DNA of 64,000 nt, taken from Bog-473 sp963726135 (lineage in GTDB: Bacteria > Actinomycetota > Acidimicrobiia > Acidimicrobiales > RAAP-2). The stretch spans positions 51,027 to 115,026 of the forward strand of contig CAVSBE010000004.1 in NCBI GenBank assembly GCA_963726135.1, written 5' to 3'. A program made the position numbers and the translations under genes. Shown here piece after piece: positions 55,719 to 64,000 of the stretch (its first letter is position 1; every line of letters begins with the position of its first letter). The notes beneath the pieces are model-generated. The model did not search any database. It had not been told where the DNA came from and saw only the letters and a list, made by a program, of their open reading frames with translations.

Positions 55719-56900
55719 TCAGAGTGCGCGCAGGATGGCGGCATCGCCCTGGCCGCCACCGCCGCACAGCGCCACGGCAGCGGTCGAGTCGCCGCGGCGG
55801 CGGAGCTCGAGCAGCGCCGTGAGGGCGACCCGGGTGCCCGACATGCCAACGGGGTGCCCGAGTGCGATGGCACCGCCGTTGACGTTGACCTTGTCCTCGT
55901 CGATGCCCAGTTCGTCCATGGACGCGAGCCCGACAGCGGCGAAGGCCTCGTTGATCTCGAAGAGGTCGACGGAGCCGACGTCGACCCCGGCCTTCCCGGC
56001 CGCCTTCATGATCGCCCGCGAGGGCTGGGTCAGCAGCGAGTTGTCGGGGCCGGCCACCATGCCATACCCGACCACCTGGCCGAGGGGCGCGATGCCCAGC
56101 GCCTTGGCCCGCTCCGCGGACATCACGACGACGGCTGCCCCGCCGTCGGAGATCTGCGATGCGTTCCCGGCGGTGATGGTGCCGTCCTTGGTGAACGCCG
56201 GCTTGAGAGCCGCCAGCGACTCGGCCGTGGTGCCCGGGCGCACGCCCTCGTCGGTGTCGACGAGGAGCGGGTCGCCCTTGCGCTGGGGGACCTGCACTGG
56301 GACGATCTCCTCGGCCAGGCGGCCCTCCTTGGCGGCGGCAGCGGCCTTCTCGTGGCTCGCTGCCGCGAACGCGTCCTGTCGGTCCCGCGTGATGCCGACC
56401 TTCTCGTTGTGCTGCTCGGTCGAGAGACCCATTGCGATGTGTTCGAAGGAGTCGGTGAGCCCGTCGTACATCATGGAGTCGACCAGGGTGGCGTCGCCGA
56501 TCCGGATGCCGGCACGGGCGCCGGGGAGCAGATGAGGTGCCTTCGTCATGGATTCCATGCCACCGGCCACCACGACCTCGGCGTCACCGGCGCGGATCAT
56601 CTGGTCGGCCAGGTAGATGGTGTTGAGGCCCGAGAGGCACACCTTGTTGATGGTGTTGGCGGGGACCGTCATGGGGATGCCGCCCTTCACCGCGGCCTGG
56701 CGGGCGGTGATCTGGCCCTGGCCGGCCAGGATCACCTGGCCCATCAGCACGTAGTCGACCTGGTCGGGGGACACGCCGGCCCGGGTCAGCGCTTCGGCGA
56801 TGGCGAAGCCCCCGAGGTCCATGGCCGTGAACCCCGCGAACGCGCCCGACAGCTTCCCGATGGGGGTCCGAGCCCCTGCGACGATGACGGCCTCAGCCAT
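55719..56900 (-). CDS. Acetyl-CoA C-acetyltransferase (thiolase)
   Basis: A degradative/biosynthetic thiolase that condenses two acetyl-CoA to acetoacetyl-CoA. The nucleophilic cysteine lies in INKVCLSGLNTIYLA near residue 87. The catalytic His is in GGAIALGHPVGMSGTR and the second Cys in ALCGGGGQGDA. The ATG is chosen because GGAGG lies 8 nt upstream; an in-frame GTG three codons earlier overlaps that site. The 393-residue length is normal. It is divergent from ccr across a 77 bp region with an operator-like dyad and would start the ethylmalonyl-CoA route. Confidence 0.94.
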   Translation of the reverse strand: MAEAVIVAGARTPIGKLSGAFAGFTAMDLGGFAIAEALTRAGVSPDQVDYVLMGQVILAGQGQITARQAAVKGGIPMTVPANTINKVCLSGLNTIYLADQMIRAGDAEVVVAGGMESMTKAPHLLPGARAGIRIGDATLVDSMMYDGLTDSFEHIAMGLSTEQHNEKVGITRDRQDAFAAASHEKAAAAAKEGRLAEEIVPVQVPQRKGDPLLVDTDEGVRPGTTAESLAALKPAFTKDGTITAGNASQISDGGAAVVVMSAERAKALGIAPLGQVVGYGMVAGPDNSLLTQPSRAIMKAAGKAGVDVGSVDLFEINEAFAAVGLASMDELGIDEDKVNVNGGAIALGHPVGMSGTRVALTALLELRRRGDSTAAVALCGGGGQGDAAILRAL

Positions 56901-56930
56901 TGCCTGCACCTCCGGTTCCCGCTGGTCTGG

Positions 56931-56945
56931 TTACCAGTCGGAAAC
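56931..56945. promoter_or_regulatory. Operator-like site between thiolase and ccr
   Basis: TTACCAGTCGGAAAC matches 12 of 15 bases of the hbd site and overlaps a perfect 11 bp palindrome CTGGTTACCAG (56927-56937). It covers the -35 region of ccr (-10 TATCGT at 56964-56969, 8 nt before the ATG). It also covers the predicted start point of thiolase (-10 TAAGAT on the minus strand at 56954-56949). One protein could thus control both directions. Confidence 0.55.
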
Positions 56946-56963
56946 CACATCTTACGGGCCAAC

Positions 56964-56969
56964 TATCGT
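56964..56969 (+). promoter_or_regulatory. Leaderless-type -10 element of ccr
   Basis: TATCGT lies 8 nt before the ccr ATG, with no ribosome binding site. The operator-like dyad lies at the expected -35 position. Confidence 0.45.
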
Positions 56970-56977
56970 CGGGTCAC

Positions 56978-58318
56978 ATGAGCGACATCCTCAGTGCTGC
57001 GGTGGCCGGCGCCCCCGCCGATGAGCTGGCCGGACTCGAGATGCCGGACTCCTATCGGGCCGCCGTGGTGCGGCGGAGCGAGACATCGATGTTCGAGGGC
57101 ATGGAATCCTCGGACAAGGATCCCCGCCTGTCCCTCCATGTCGAGGAGGTGCCGTTGCCCGAGCTGGCGCCCGACGAGGCCTATGTCGCCGTCATGGCGT
57201 CGTCGATCAACTTCAACACGGTCTGGACCTCCATCTTCGAGCCGCTGCCGACGTTCGGCTTCCTCGATCGCCTGGCGAAGGAGGGGCCGTGGGCGGCGCG
57301 CCATGCGCTCGATTACCACGTGGTGGGCTCTGACGCCGCGGGCGTCGTGCTCCGGACGGGCTCTGCCGTGCGCAATTGGAAGGTGGGCGACAAGATCACC
57401 GTGCACTGCAACTACGTCGACGACCAGGACCCCTCGGCCCACGACGACTCGATGCTGGCGGCCAACCAGCGCATCTGGGGCTTCGAGTCGAACTTCGGCG
57501 GCCTGGCCGACATCTGCGTGGTGAAGGCGAACCAGATCATGCCGAAGGCGTCGCACCTGAGTTGGGAAGAGGCGGCCGTCAATGCGCTGTGCAACTCGAC
57601 CGCCTACCGCATGCTGGTGTCGCCCAACGGCGCCCGCATGACCCAGGGCGACAAGGTGCTCGTATGGGGCGCCAGCGGCGGCCTCGGCAGCTACGCCGTG
57701 CAGCACGTCATGAACGGCGGCGGCACGCCCATCGGCGTCGTCTCCTCGTCGGAGAAGGTGAAGCTGCTGAACGACCTCGGTGTCGAGGCCGTCATCGACC
57801 GCAAGGCGGCGGACTACCGCTTCTGGTCCGACGAGCACACCCAGGACGAGTCCGAATGGCGCCGCCTCGGCAAGGACATCCGGGGCCTCGTGGGCGGGGA
57901 GCCCGAGATCGTCTTCGAACACCCGGGCCGCCAGACGATGGGCGCCTCGGTCTTCGTGTGCAAGCGGGCGGGGACGATCGTCACGTGCGCCGCCACGTCG
58001 GGCTACATGATCGAGTACGACAACCGCCACCTGTGGATGAAGCTCAAGACGATCAAGGGCTCGCACTTCGCCAACTACCGCGAGGCGTGGGACGCCAACC
58101 AGCTCATCCGTGACGGCAAAGTGCTGCCGCCACTCTCGGCCGTCTACCCGCTCGAGCAGGTGGGCGAGGCCGCCTATCAGGTGCACCACAACTTGCACGA
58201 GGGCAAGATCGGCGTCCTGTGCCTGGCCCCGACCGAGGGCCTCGGCATCGACGACCCCGAACTGCGCGCCAAGGTCGGCGAGGACCGCATCACGCTCTTC
58301 CGGAGGCACGGCGCGTGA
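56978..58318 (+). CDS. ccr: Crotonyl-CoA carboxylase/reductase
   Basis: Ccr reductively carboxylates crotonyl-CoA to ethylmalonyl-CoA with NADPH and CO2, the defining step of the ethylmalonyl-CoA pathway. It is a medium-chain dehydrogenase of 446 residues, as expected. Residues that bind CO2 in characterised Ccr are conserved: Asn in SSINFNTVW, Phe-Glu in IWGFESNFGG and His in KGSHFANYREA. The NADPH motif is VWGASGGLGSYAVQHV, and FEHPGRQTMGASVFVCKRAG is diagnostic of Ccr over other enoyl reductases. The epimerase gene overlaps its stop by 4 bp. Ccr can also supply ethylmalonyl-CoA for polyketides, but no polyketide genes are nearby. Confidence 0.95.
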   Translation: MSDILSAAVAGAPADELAGLEMPDSYRAAVVRRSETSMFEGMESSDKDPRLSLHVEEVPLPELAPDEAYVAVMASSINFNTVWTSIFEPLPTFGFLDRLAKEGPWAARHALDYHVVGSDAAGVVLRTGSAVRNWKVGDKITVHCNYVDDQDPSAHDDSMLAANQRIWGFESNFGGLADICVVKANQIMPKASHLSWEEAAVNALCNSTAYRMLVSPNGARMTQGDKVLVWGASGGLGSYAVQHVMNGGGTPIGVVSSSEKVKLLNDLGVEAVIDRKAADYRFWSDEHTQDESEWRRLGKDIRGLVGGEPEIVFEHPGRQTMGASVFVCKRAGTIVTCAATSGYMIEYDNRHLWMKLKTIKGSHFANYREAWDANQLIRDGKVLPPLSAVYPLEQVGEAAYQVHHNLHEGKIGVLCLAPTEGLGIDDPELRAKVGEDRITLFRRHGA

Positions 58319-58722
58319 GCCAACTCCTCACGGAGATCGACCACGTGGCCATCGCCGTCAACGACCTCGACGCCGCCGTTGCCTGGTACGCCGACGTCTT
58401 CGGCGCCACGGTGGACCACCGCGAGCGCGTCGAGTCCGATGGCGTCGAGGAAGCGCTGCTCAAGGTGGCCGACTCCTACGTGCAACTGCTGACGCCGGTG
58501 CGGGACGACTCACCCGTCGCGAAGTTCCTCGCCAACAAGGGCGAAGGGCTCCACCACGTCGGCTACCGCGTCGACGACTGCGGCGTGGCGCTCCAGGCCG
58601 TCAAGGACGCCGGCGGCCGGGTCATCGACGAGGCCCCGCGGCCGGGATCACGGGGCACGACCGTTGCGTTCGTGCATCCCAAGACCTCGTTCGGGACGCT
58701 GATAGAGCTCGTGCAGGAGTAG
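58315..58722 (+). CDS. mce: Methylmalonyl-/ethylmalonyl-CoA epimerase
   Basis: A VOC-fold metal-dependent epimerase of 135 residues that interconverts 2R and 2S forms of methylmalonyl-CoA or ethylmalonyl-CoA. Metal ligands are His in TEIDHVAIAVNDLDAAV, His in GEGLHHVGYRVDD and Glu in TLIELVQE. The GTG start overlaps the ccr stop as GTGA, so both are translated together. This coupling supports a role in passing the ethylmalonyl-CoA made by Ccr to the mutase. Confidence 0.93.
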   Translation: MSQLLTEIDHVAIAVNDLDAAVAWYADVFGATVDHRERVESDGVEEALLKVADSYVQLLTPVRDDSPVAKFLANKGEGLHHVGYRVDDCGVALQAVKDAGGRVIDEAPRPGSRGTTVAFVHPKTSFGTLIELVQE

Positions 58723-58754
58723 AGGCCGCCCGCCGGCCGGCCGTCTGTCCCAGG

Positions 58755-58772
58755 CCGAGACTGGTGTCTCGG
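58755..58772 (+). terminator. Stem-loop downstream of ccr-mce
   Basis: CCGAGAC, loop TGGT and GTCTCGG form a perfect 7 bp stem 32 nt after the mce stop. Two further GTCTCG copies follow, then ATTTTTC about 25 nt later. It probably ends the ccr-mce transcript between convergent genes. Confidence 0.45.
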
Positions 58773-58796
58773 TGTCTCGTGTCTCGGACGGTAGGT

Positions 58797-58837
58797 ATTT
58801 TTCGAACTATCAACCGACTTGCTTATCGTTCTGAAAA
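58797..58837. promoter_or_regulatory. AT-rich imperfect dyad, right copy
   Basis: ATTTTTCGAACTATCAAC, a 13 nt core and CGTTCTGAAAA resemble the element at 46301-46344 in sequence, arm order and length (about 40 nt from TTTTTC to GAAAA in both). It lies between convergent mce and cysNC, an unusual place for an operator. Confidence 0.4.
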
Positions 58838-58890
58838 CCATGCCATCCCGCCCCGCCCGGCCAGGGCCGGGTCCGGTCCGGTCGCTTCCG

Positions 58891-60750
58891 CTAATGGAGG
58901 AGGTCGTCGACGAGCTCCAACACCGTGGAGACCTGCTCGGAGAGGCTGCCCGAGTCGGGCCCGACCACCAGGTCCGCCTGCGCGGGCATCTCGTAGGCAG
59001 AGTCGATGCCGGTGAAGCCGGGCAGCTCGCCGGCCCGTGCCCGGGCGTAGAGGCCCTTGGGGTCGCGCCGTTCGCACTCCTCGAGCGAGGTGTCGACGAA
59101 GACCTCGGCGTAGGCGAGCCCCGCCTCCTCGTGCATGGTCCGGATGAGCCGGCGGTCTTCTTCGAAGGGGCAGATCAGAGCGATGAGGGCCAGCGAACCC
59201 GACTCGGCGAACATGCGGGCCACCTCGCCGGCCCGTCGTACGTTCTCCGTGCGGTCGCGGTCGGAGAAGCCGAGATCGCCGTTCAGCCCGTGGCGCAGGT
59301 TGTCACCGTCGAGGAGGAAGGCGGCTCGGCCGCTGCGCACGAAGGCCTCCTCCACGCCCGAGGCCAGCGTCGACTTGCCCGCCCCCGAGAGCCCTGTGAA
59401 CAGAAGCGTTGCGCCCGCGGCGCCCAATGCGGCATAGCGATCGGACCGGGACAGCCGCCCGCCGTGGCGCACGACGTTGGGACTGGCGTGGGTGGTCCCG
59501 ATGACCCGGATCACTCCCGCCCCGACCGTGGCGTTGGTGGTCGGGTCGATGATGATGAAGCTGCCCGTCGTGCGGTTCGTCGTGTAGTCGTCGACCAGCA
59601 GAGGCTCGGTGCAGCGGAACGAGACCCGGCCTATCTCGTTCAGAGCGAGCGACGACGCCAGCTCGTCGCGGTGCAGGCCGTTGACGTCGAGCCGGTACTG
59701 CATCGCCTCGGCCGTCGCGCGGACCGTCCGGGTGCTGTGCTTGAGGAGGTAGGTGCGGCCCTCGGCCAGCGACGAGCGCTCGTCCATCCAGCACACCGTT
59801 GCCTCAATGTCGTGCGACAGTGTCGGCCGGTTGTTGGGCCGGCACAGGACGTCGCCACGGGAGACCGCGATGTCGTCGGTCAGGGTGATCACCACCGACA
59901 TGGGCGGGAACGCCTCGGCCACCTCGCCGTCCGCGGTGAGGATGGAGGCGATACGCGACGTCGTCCCCGACGGCATCACCAGCAGCTCGTCTCCCGGACG
60001 GAGCACCCCGCTGGCGACCGTCCCCGCGTAGCCGCGGAAATCGGGCGCGTCGGGCGTCTGGCTGCGGATGACGTACTGCACCGGGAACCGGGGATCGATG
60101 AAGTTCTCGTCGCTACCGATGTACACCGACTCGAGGTGGCTGAGCAGCGGGGACCCGTCGTACCACCACATGTTGTCGGAGCGCTGCACGACGTTGTCGC
60201 CCCGGAGTGCCGAGATGGGGATGAACGTGATGTCGTGCACGTTCAGCCGGGCCGCGAACTCCATGAAGTCGGACTTGATCTCCTCGTAGCGGTCCTGGTT
60301 CCAGTCGACCAGGTCCATCTTGTTGACGCACACGACCATGTGGGGGACGCCGAGCATGGAGGCGAGGAAGGCGTGGCGCCGCGTCTGCTCTATCACCCCC
60401 TTGCGGGCGTCGATCAGGATGAGCGACATGTGCGCGTTCGAGGCCCCCGTGACCATGTTCCGCGTGTACTCGGTATGCCCGGGGGTGTCCGCGATGATGA
60501 ACTTGCGTTTGGGCGTGGCGAAATACCGGTAGGCGACGTCGATCGTGATGCCCTGTTCGCGTTCGGCGCGCAGCCCGTCGGTCAGCAGTGCCAGGTCGGT
60601 CTCGGGGTTGCCGCGCTGCTCGCTCGTCCGGCGGATCGCCTCGAGCTGGTCCTCCAAGATACCCTTGGCGTCGTAAAGCAGGCGGCCGATCAGCGTCGAC
60701 TTGCCGTCGTCGACGGAGCCGGCGGTGGCCAGGCGCAGGAGCTCGGTCAC
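58891..60750 (-). CDS. cysNC: Bifunctional sulfate adenylyltransferase subunit 1 / adenylylsulfate kinase
   Basis: CysN is the GTPase subunit of ATP sulfurylase and CysC phosphorylates APS to PAPS. The first 430 residues show the G-protein motifs ATAGSVDDGKSTLIGRLLYD, DTPGHTEYTRNMVTG and NKMDLVDW. The last 180 show the APS kinase P-loop FTGLSGAGKSTLASG, LDGDNLRHGLNGDLGFSD and YARARAGELPGFTGIDS. The GTG start overlaps the cysD stop (TAGTG), giving 619 residues. In the raw sequence the cysD frameshift merges its N-terminal part with this frame; that long reading is an artefact. Confidence 0.95.
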   Translation of the reverse strand: MTELLRLATAGSVDDGKSTLIGRLLYDAKGILEDQLEAIRRTSEQRGNPETDLALLTDGLRAEREQGITIDVAYRYFATPKRKFIIADTPGHTEYTRNMVTGASNAHMSLILIDARKGVIEQTRRHAFLASMLGVPHMVVCVNKMDLVDWNQDRYEEIKSDFMEFAARLNVHDITFIPISALRGDNVVQRSDNMWWYDGSPLLSHLESVYIGSDENFIDPRFPVQYVIRSQTPDAPDFRGYAGTVASGVLRPGDELLVMPSGTTSRIASILTADGEVAEAFPPMSVVITLTDDIAVSRGDVLCRPNNRPTLSHDIEATVCWMDERSSLAEGRTYLLKHSTRTVRATAEAMQYRLDVNGLHRDELASSLALNEIGRVSFRCTEPLLVDDYTTNRTTGSFIIIDPTTNATVGAGVIRVIGTTHASPNVVRHGGRLSRSDRYAALGAAGATLLFTGLSGAGKSTLASGVEEAFVRSGRAAFLLDGDNLRHGLNGDLGFSDRDRTENVRRAGEVARMFAESGSLALIALICPFEEDRRLIRTMHEEAGLAYAEVFVDTSLEECERRDPKGLYARARAGELPGFTGIDSAYEMPAQADLVVGPDSGSLSEQVSTVLELVDDLLH

Positions 60751-61722
60751 TAGAAGTACCCCTCGCGCTTGCGGTCCTCCATACCTGCCTCCGAAATGCG
60801 GTCGTCGGCCCTCGTTGCGCCACGCTCGGTCAGGCGGGTGCCGGCCACCTCGGCCACCACGAGGTCGATCGTCTCGGCCATGGACTCGACGCAGCCCGTG
60901 CAGTCGGCGTCGCCCACCGTCCGGAAGCGGACCATGGCTTCGAAGACCGGCTCGCCATCGCCCGGGGACAGGTGCTCGGTCACGGCCATGAACATGCCGT
61001 CGCGCTGGAAGACCAGGCGGCGGTGCCGCGAAGTAGATGGGCGGCACGTCGATCCCCTCCTCGCGGATGTAGTGCCAGACGTCGAGCTCGGTCCAGTTCG
61101 AGAGCGGGAAGACCCGGATGTGCTCGCCCTTGTTGTGCCGCGCGTTGTAGAGGTTCCACAGCTCCGGGCGCTGGTTCTTCGGATCCCACTGGCCGAACTC
61201 GTCGCGGAAGCTGAAGATCCGCTCCTTGGCCCTTGCCTTCTCCTCGTCTCGGCGCGCCCCGCCGAAGACGGCGTCGTAGCCCCCCTCCCGGATGGCGCGC
61301 AGCAGCGTGGGCGTCTGCAGCCGGTTGCGCGTCGCCCCGGACGAGGTGTCCTCGACCGTGCGGCCGGCGTCGATGTCGTCCTGAACCTTGGCCACCACAA
61401 CCCGGACGCCGACGGCCGCCGAATGGCGGTCCCTGAACTCGAGCACCTCCTCGAAGTTGCGCCCGGTGTCGATGTGCAGCACCGGGAAGGGCACGGGGGC
61501 CGGCCAGAAGGCCTTCTTGGCCAGGTGCAGCATGACGATGGAGTCCTTGCCACCCGAGAAAAGCAGGACCGGGCGCTCGAACTCCGCCGCCACCTCCCGG
61601 AAGACGTGGACGGCGTGCGCCTCCAGGGCGTCGAGGTGCGACAGGCGGTAGAGGCCGGTTGCGCCCTGCGGCGCGCCGTCCCCCCTCCCGTCGGAGTCAC
61701 CCACCATCCGCGGTGTCGCCAA
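60750..61722 (-). CDS. cysD: Sulfate adenylyltransferase subunit 2, frameshifted
   Basis: CysD makes APS from sulfate and ATP together with CysN. It shows LLFSGGKDSIVMLHLAKKAF (PP-loop), VLHIDTGRNFEEVLEFRD, GGARRDEEKARAKERIFSFR and NWTELDVWHYI. One extra base near 61028 breaks the frame after PIYFA. Without it the frame reads HRRLVFQRDGM and ends MEDRKREGYF, as in the family, with 323 residues. The span is one base more than a multiple of three, confirming +1. A TTG start is preferred because GAGGAG lies 6 nt upstream; an ATG five codons later is the alternative. Confidence 0.93.
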
Positions 61723-61737
61723 CGATGTCTCCTCTGT

Positions 61738-61762
61738 CTTCCCCCCGGTCAACGGGGGGAAG
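61738..61762 (-). terminator. GC-rich stem-loop after rpoC
   Basis: CTTCCCCCCG, a 5 nt loop and CGGGGGGAAG form a perfect 10 bp stem starting 1 nt after the rpoC stop on the minus strand. It is a likely terminator for the rpoBC transcript, although there is no T-run. cysD starts 16 nt beyond it, so read-through or a separate promoter is needed. Confidence 0.6.
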
Positions 61763-61763
61763 T

Positions 61764-64000
61764 TTAGGCCCCCGCTTCCGCCGCGCCGGCGGCGGGCTCC
61801 TCGGGCGCCGCGTTGCCGTTGCCCTCGATGGGGTTGCCGTAAGCATCCTCGGCGGTCGGGGCCGCCCCCAGCCAGCTGGCGTCGATGGAGGAGTCGAAGG
61901 GGTCCTCGCTGGTCCCTTCGCCCATGTCACGCAGCCAGTTGGCCAGGTCCTCGGTGTCCGACTCGCCGGCACCCATGGCCCAGAACGGCATCGCCTCGGC
62001 GTCGGGCATCTCGAGGCGGATGTTCCGGTAGTGCTGCATGCCAGAACCGGCCGGGATGAGCTTGCCGATGATGATGTTCTCCTTGAGCCCGAAGAGCTGG
62101 TCGCTGCGGCCCTCGATGGCCGCCTCGGTCAGCACTCTCGTCGTCTCCTGGAAGGAGGCGGCCGAGAGCCAGCTCTCGGTGGCCAGCGACGCCTTGGTGA
62201 TGCCCATCAGCTCGGGGCGCCCCTCGGCCGGCTTCTTGCCGTCCTCGACGAGCGTCCGGTTGACCTCGGCGTAGATCTGGTTGTCGACGCGCTCGCCCGG
62301 CAGGAACGAAGCGTCGCCCGGCTCGGCCACGAGGACCCGGCGCAGCATCTGGCGCACGATCAGCTCGATGTGCTTGTCGTGGATCGACACGCCCTGGTCG
62401 CGGTACACCTTCTGGACCTCGTCGACGAGGTACTGCTGCGTCTCCCGGATGCCCTTGACCTCGAGCAGCTCCTTGGGGTCCTTGGGGCCTTCGACCAGCG
62501 CGTCGCCGGCCGAGACCTCCTGGCCGTCCGTCACCTCGAGGTGGGCCCGCGACGCCACGAGCGTGGAGTCCTCCGTCCCGTCGTCGGCCACCACGGTGAT
62601 GCGGCGGCCGGTCTCCTCGTCCTCGATCCGGACGACGCCGGAATGGTGGGCGAGCACGGCGGCGCCCTTCGGGGTGCGGGCCTCGAAGAGCTCCACCACG
62701 CGGGGCAGGCCGTGGGTGATGTCCTCGCCGACGACGCCGCCCGTGTGGAACGTGCGCATGGTCAGCTGGGTGCCCGGCTCACCGATCGACTGGGCGGCGA
62801 TGACGCCGACCGCCTCGCCGAGCTCGATCATCGACCCGGTGGCCAGCGACAGCCCGTAACAGGCCGCGCAGACGCCCTGGGGCGACTCGCAGGTGAGCAC
62901 CGAGCGGACCCGGATGCGGGTGACGGACTCGTTGTCGCGCATGGCGGCGATGTTGACGTCGTCGAGGAGGGTGCCCGTGGGGTAGACGGTGCCGTCGGAC
63001 AGCTTCACGTCCTCGGTGAGCAGGCGCCCGAAGGCCCGCGTCTCGAGGTAGGTGCGGTGGCCCGGTCCGTCGGGCGCCACGCCGTCGATCCAGATGCCAC
63101 GGGTCGACCCGCAGTCGTCGATGCGGATGATGAGCTCCTGGGCCACGTCGACCAGGCGCCGGGTCAGGTAGCCCGAGTCCGCCGTGCGCAGCGCGGTGTC
63201 GGCCAGGCCCTTGCGTGCGCCGTGGGTCGAGATGAAGTACTCCAGGACCGAGAGCCCCTCCCGGAAGGAGGACTTGATCGGCCGGGGGATCATCTCACCC
63301 CGCGGGTTGGACACCAGGCCCTTCATGCCCGCGATCTGGCGGATCTGCTGCGAGTTCCCTCGTGCGCCCGAGTCCACCATCATGTCGAGCGGGTTGAAGG
63401 CGATCGTGGCGAGCTGGGCCTCCATGGCCCGGCCCACCTCGGAGTTGGCCGAGGTCCAGATCTCGATCTCCTTCTGGCGCCGCTCGTCGTCGGTGATGAT
63501 GCCGCGCTTGAACTGCGTCTCGGCCTTCTCGGCCTCCTTCTCGTAACGGTCGAGGATGGCCATCTTGTCGGGCGGCGTCTGGACATCGTTGATGGAGATG
63601 GTCAGGCCCGACTGGGCGGCGAAGCGGAAGCCCAGCGCCTTGATCCGGTCGAGGCTCTGCGCCACGACGTTCTTGGGGTAGTTGGCCGACAGCTCCTCGA
63701 CGATCGTGCCGATCGGGGTGTTGCGCTTGCCCACGACGTCGTTCACGAAGGCGAATCCCTCCGGCAGCGCCTCGTTGAAGAACACGCGGCCCGGCGTCGT
63801 CTCGAAGTTGAGCACGCCTGCCCCGTCCTCGCCGTCGACCGGTGCCACGACACCGGCCGCGGCTAGGCGCCCCGCCAGCGACGAGCCCGGTGACGGGCGC
63901 AGCGTGATCGGGACCTGGAGCCCGACGTCGCCGGCGTCGAACGCCGCCTCCAACTCGTGGAGGTGGCGGAAGACCCGGCCCGCGCCGGTGCCCTCCTCGA
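61764..64000 (-). CDS. rpoC: DNA-directed RNA polymerase subunit beta', C-terminal part
   Basis: About 745 C-terminal residues of beta' are present; the gene runs off the right edge. It shows the trigger-loop region ADTALRTADSGYLTRRL, the bridge-side GLVSNPRGEMIPRPIKSSFR and the second zinc site with cysteines in IDDCGSTRG and CESPQGVCAACYG. The C-terminal VLTEAAIEGRSDQLFGLKEN and IGKLIPAGSGM are conserved. It ends in a short Gly/Ala-rich tail. In most actinobacteria rpsL follows rpoC closely; here cysD follows. Confidence 0.97.
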   Translation of the reverse strand, partial: EEGTGAGRVFRHLHELEAAFDAGDVGLQVPITLRPSPGSSLAGRLAAAGVVAPVDGEDGAGVLNFETTPGRVFFNEALPEGFAFVNDVVGKRNTPIGTIVEELSANYPKNVVAQSLDRIKALGFRFAAQSGLTISINDVQTPPDKMAILDRYEKEAEKAETQFKRGIITDDERRQKEIEIWTSANSEVGRAMEAQLATIAFNPLDMMVDSGARGNSQQIRQIAGMKGLVSNPRGEMIPRPIKSSFREGLSVLEYFISTHGARKGLADTALRTADSGYLTRRLVDVAQELIIRIDDCGSTRGIWIDGVAPDGPGHRTYLETRAFGRLLTEDVKLSDGTVYPTGTLLDDVNIAAMRDNESVTRIRVRSVLTCESPQGVCAACYGLSLATGSMIELGEAVGVIAAQSIGEPGTQLTMRTFHTGGVVGEDITHGLPRVVELFEARTPKGAAVLAHHSGVVRIEDEETGRRITVVADDGTEDSTLVASRAHLEVTDGQEVSAGDALVEGPKDPKELLEVKGIRETQQYLVDEVQKVYRDQGVSIHDKHIELIVRQMLRRVLVAEPGDASFLPGERVDNQIYAEVNRTLVEDGKKPAEGRPELMGITKASLATESWLSAASFQETTRVLTEAAIEGRSDQLFGLKENIIIGKLIPAGSGMQHYRNIRLEMPDAEAMPFWAMGAGESDTEDLANWLRDMGEGTSEDPFDSSIDASWLGAAPTAEDAYGNPIEGNGNAAPEEPAAGAAEAGA

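Noticed and set aside
58755..58790. Short GTGTCTCG direct repeats as a CRISPR or minisatellite
   Set aside because: There are only three copies of 7-9 bp with no spacers of constant length; the first two form the arm of a terminator-like hairpin.
58891..61752. A natural CysD-CysN-CysC fusion protein
   Set aside because: The join lies in a stretch with no similarity to either protein, while the other frame contains the real CysD C-terminus and stop. A single inserted base explains it.

Overview
The window is a high-GC chromosomal segment from a member of the Actinomycetota. The gene content suggests an Acidimicrobiia-like lineage, but that is an inference from gene order and families, not from a 16S sequence. 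Supporting signs are a guaB3-type IMP dehydrogenase paralogue beside guaA, the nnrD-alr-tsaE-tsaB-rimI order, truA between rplQ and rplM, a groESL operon with a CIRCE operator, zinc-binding forms of S4, S14, L24 and L36, and several leaderless-type promoters (TANNNT 6-8 nt before the start codon). No rRNA, tRNA, CRISPR array or insertion sequence was recognised.

Layout. 1-7 kb: a frameshifted pcrA/uvrD helicase cut by the left edge, guaA, guaB3, a 2-keto-4-pentenoate hydratase-like gene, a CoA-type NUDIX hydrolase and a CmoB-like methyltransferase. 7-9.3 kb: groEL-groES under a CIRCE operator. 9.5-13.9 kb: an accessory patch with a GH13 alpha-glucosidase, a macrolide-type glycosyltransferase, a GYD-domain protein and an aldo/keto reductase. 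14-23.7 kb: a minus-strand operon rplM-rpsI-glmM-glmS-acpS-nnrD-alr-udg-tsaE-tsaB-rimI, covering ribosome, cell-wall amino sugar, D-alanine, NAD(P)HX repair, DNA repair and t6A functions; tsaD is not at its usual place next to rimI. 23.8-46.2 kb: an uninterrupted str-S10-spc-alpha supercluster, in transcription order rpsL-rpsG-fusA-tuf-rpsJ-rplC-rplD-rplW-rplB-rpsS-rplV-rpsC-rplP-rpmC-rpsQ-rplN-rplX-rplE-rpsN-rpsH-rplF-rplR-rpsE-rpmD-rplO-secY-adk-map-infA-rpmJ-rpsM-rpsK-rpsD-rpoA-rplQ-truA. Five of its ribosomal proteins carry long acidic Ala/Glu-rich extensions.

46.6-58.7 kb is the most interesting part. Between rpoC and rpsL, which are neighbours or near neighbours in most Actinomycetota, lie about 15.6 kb. 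They hold an acyl-CoA carboxylase beta subunit with a small epsilon-like partner, an ethylmalonyl/methylmalonyl-CoA mutase (Ecm/MeaA type), 3-hydroxybutyryl-CoA dehydrogenase, acetyl-CoA C-acetyltransferase, crotonyl-CoA carboxylase/reductase and methylmalonyl/ethylmalonyl-CoA epimerase. Together these give acetyl-CoA to acetoacetyl-CoA to 3-hydroxybutyryl-CoA, then crotonyl-CoA to ethylmalonyl-CoA and its epimerisation and rearrangement, which is the front half of the ethylmalonyl-CoA pathway. Two promoter regions in this block share a near-identical palindromic site, TTACCNGNCGGNAAC, so they may be controlled by one repressor. Two related AT-rich dyads bracket the block, and a fragment of an ABC permease gene lies at its left end. 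Aspartate kinase, a SixA-like phosphatase, two cyclophilins and a peptidase-S51-like protein lacking its catalytic serine lie within the block. 58.9-64 kb: cysNC and cysD (sulfate activation), then rpoC running off the right edge.

Five genes (pcrA, groEL, GH13, glycosyltransferase, cysD) are each broken by exactly one extra base. Because all five are +1 events and intact reading resumes at once, base-calling or assembly errors are more likely than five real pseudogenes.
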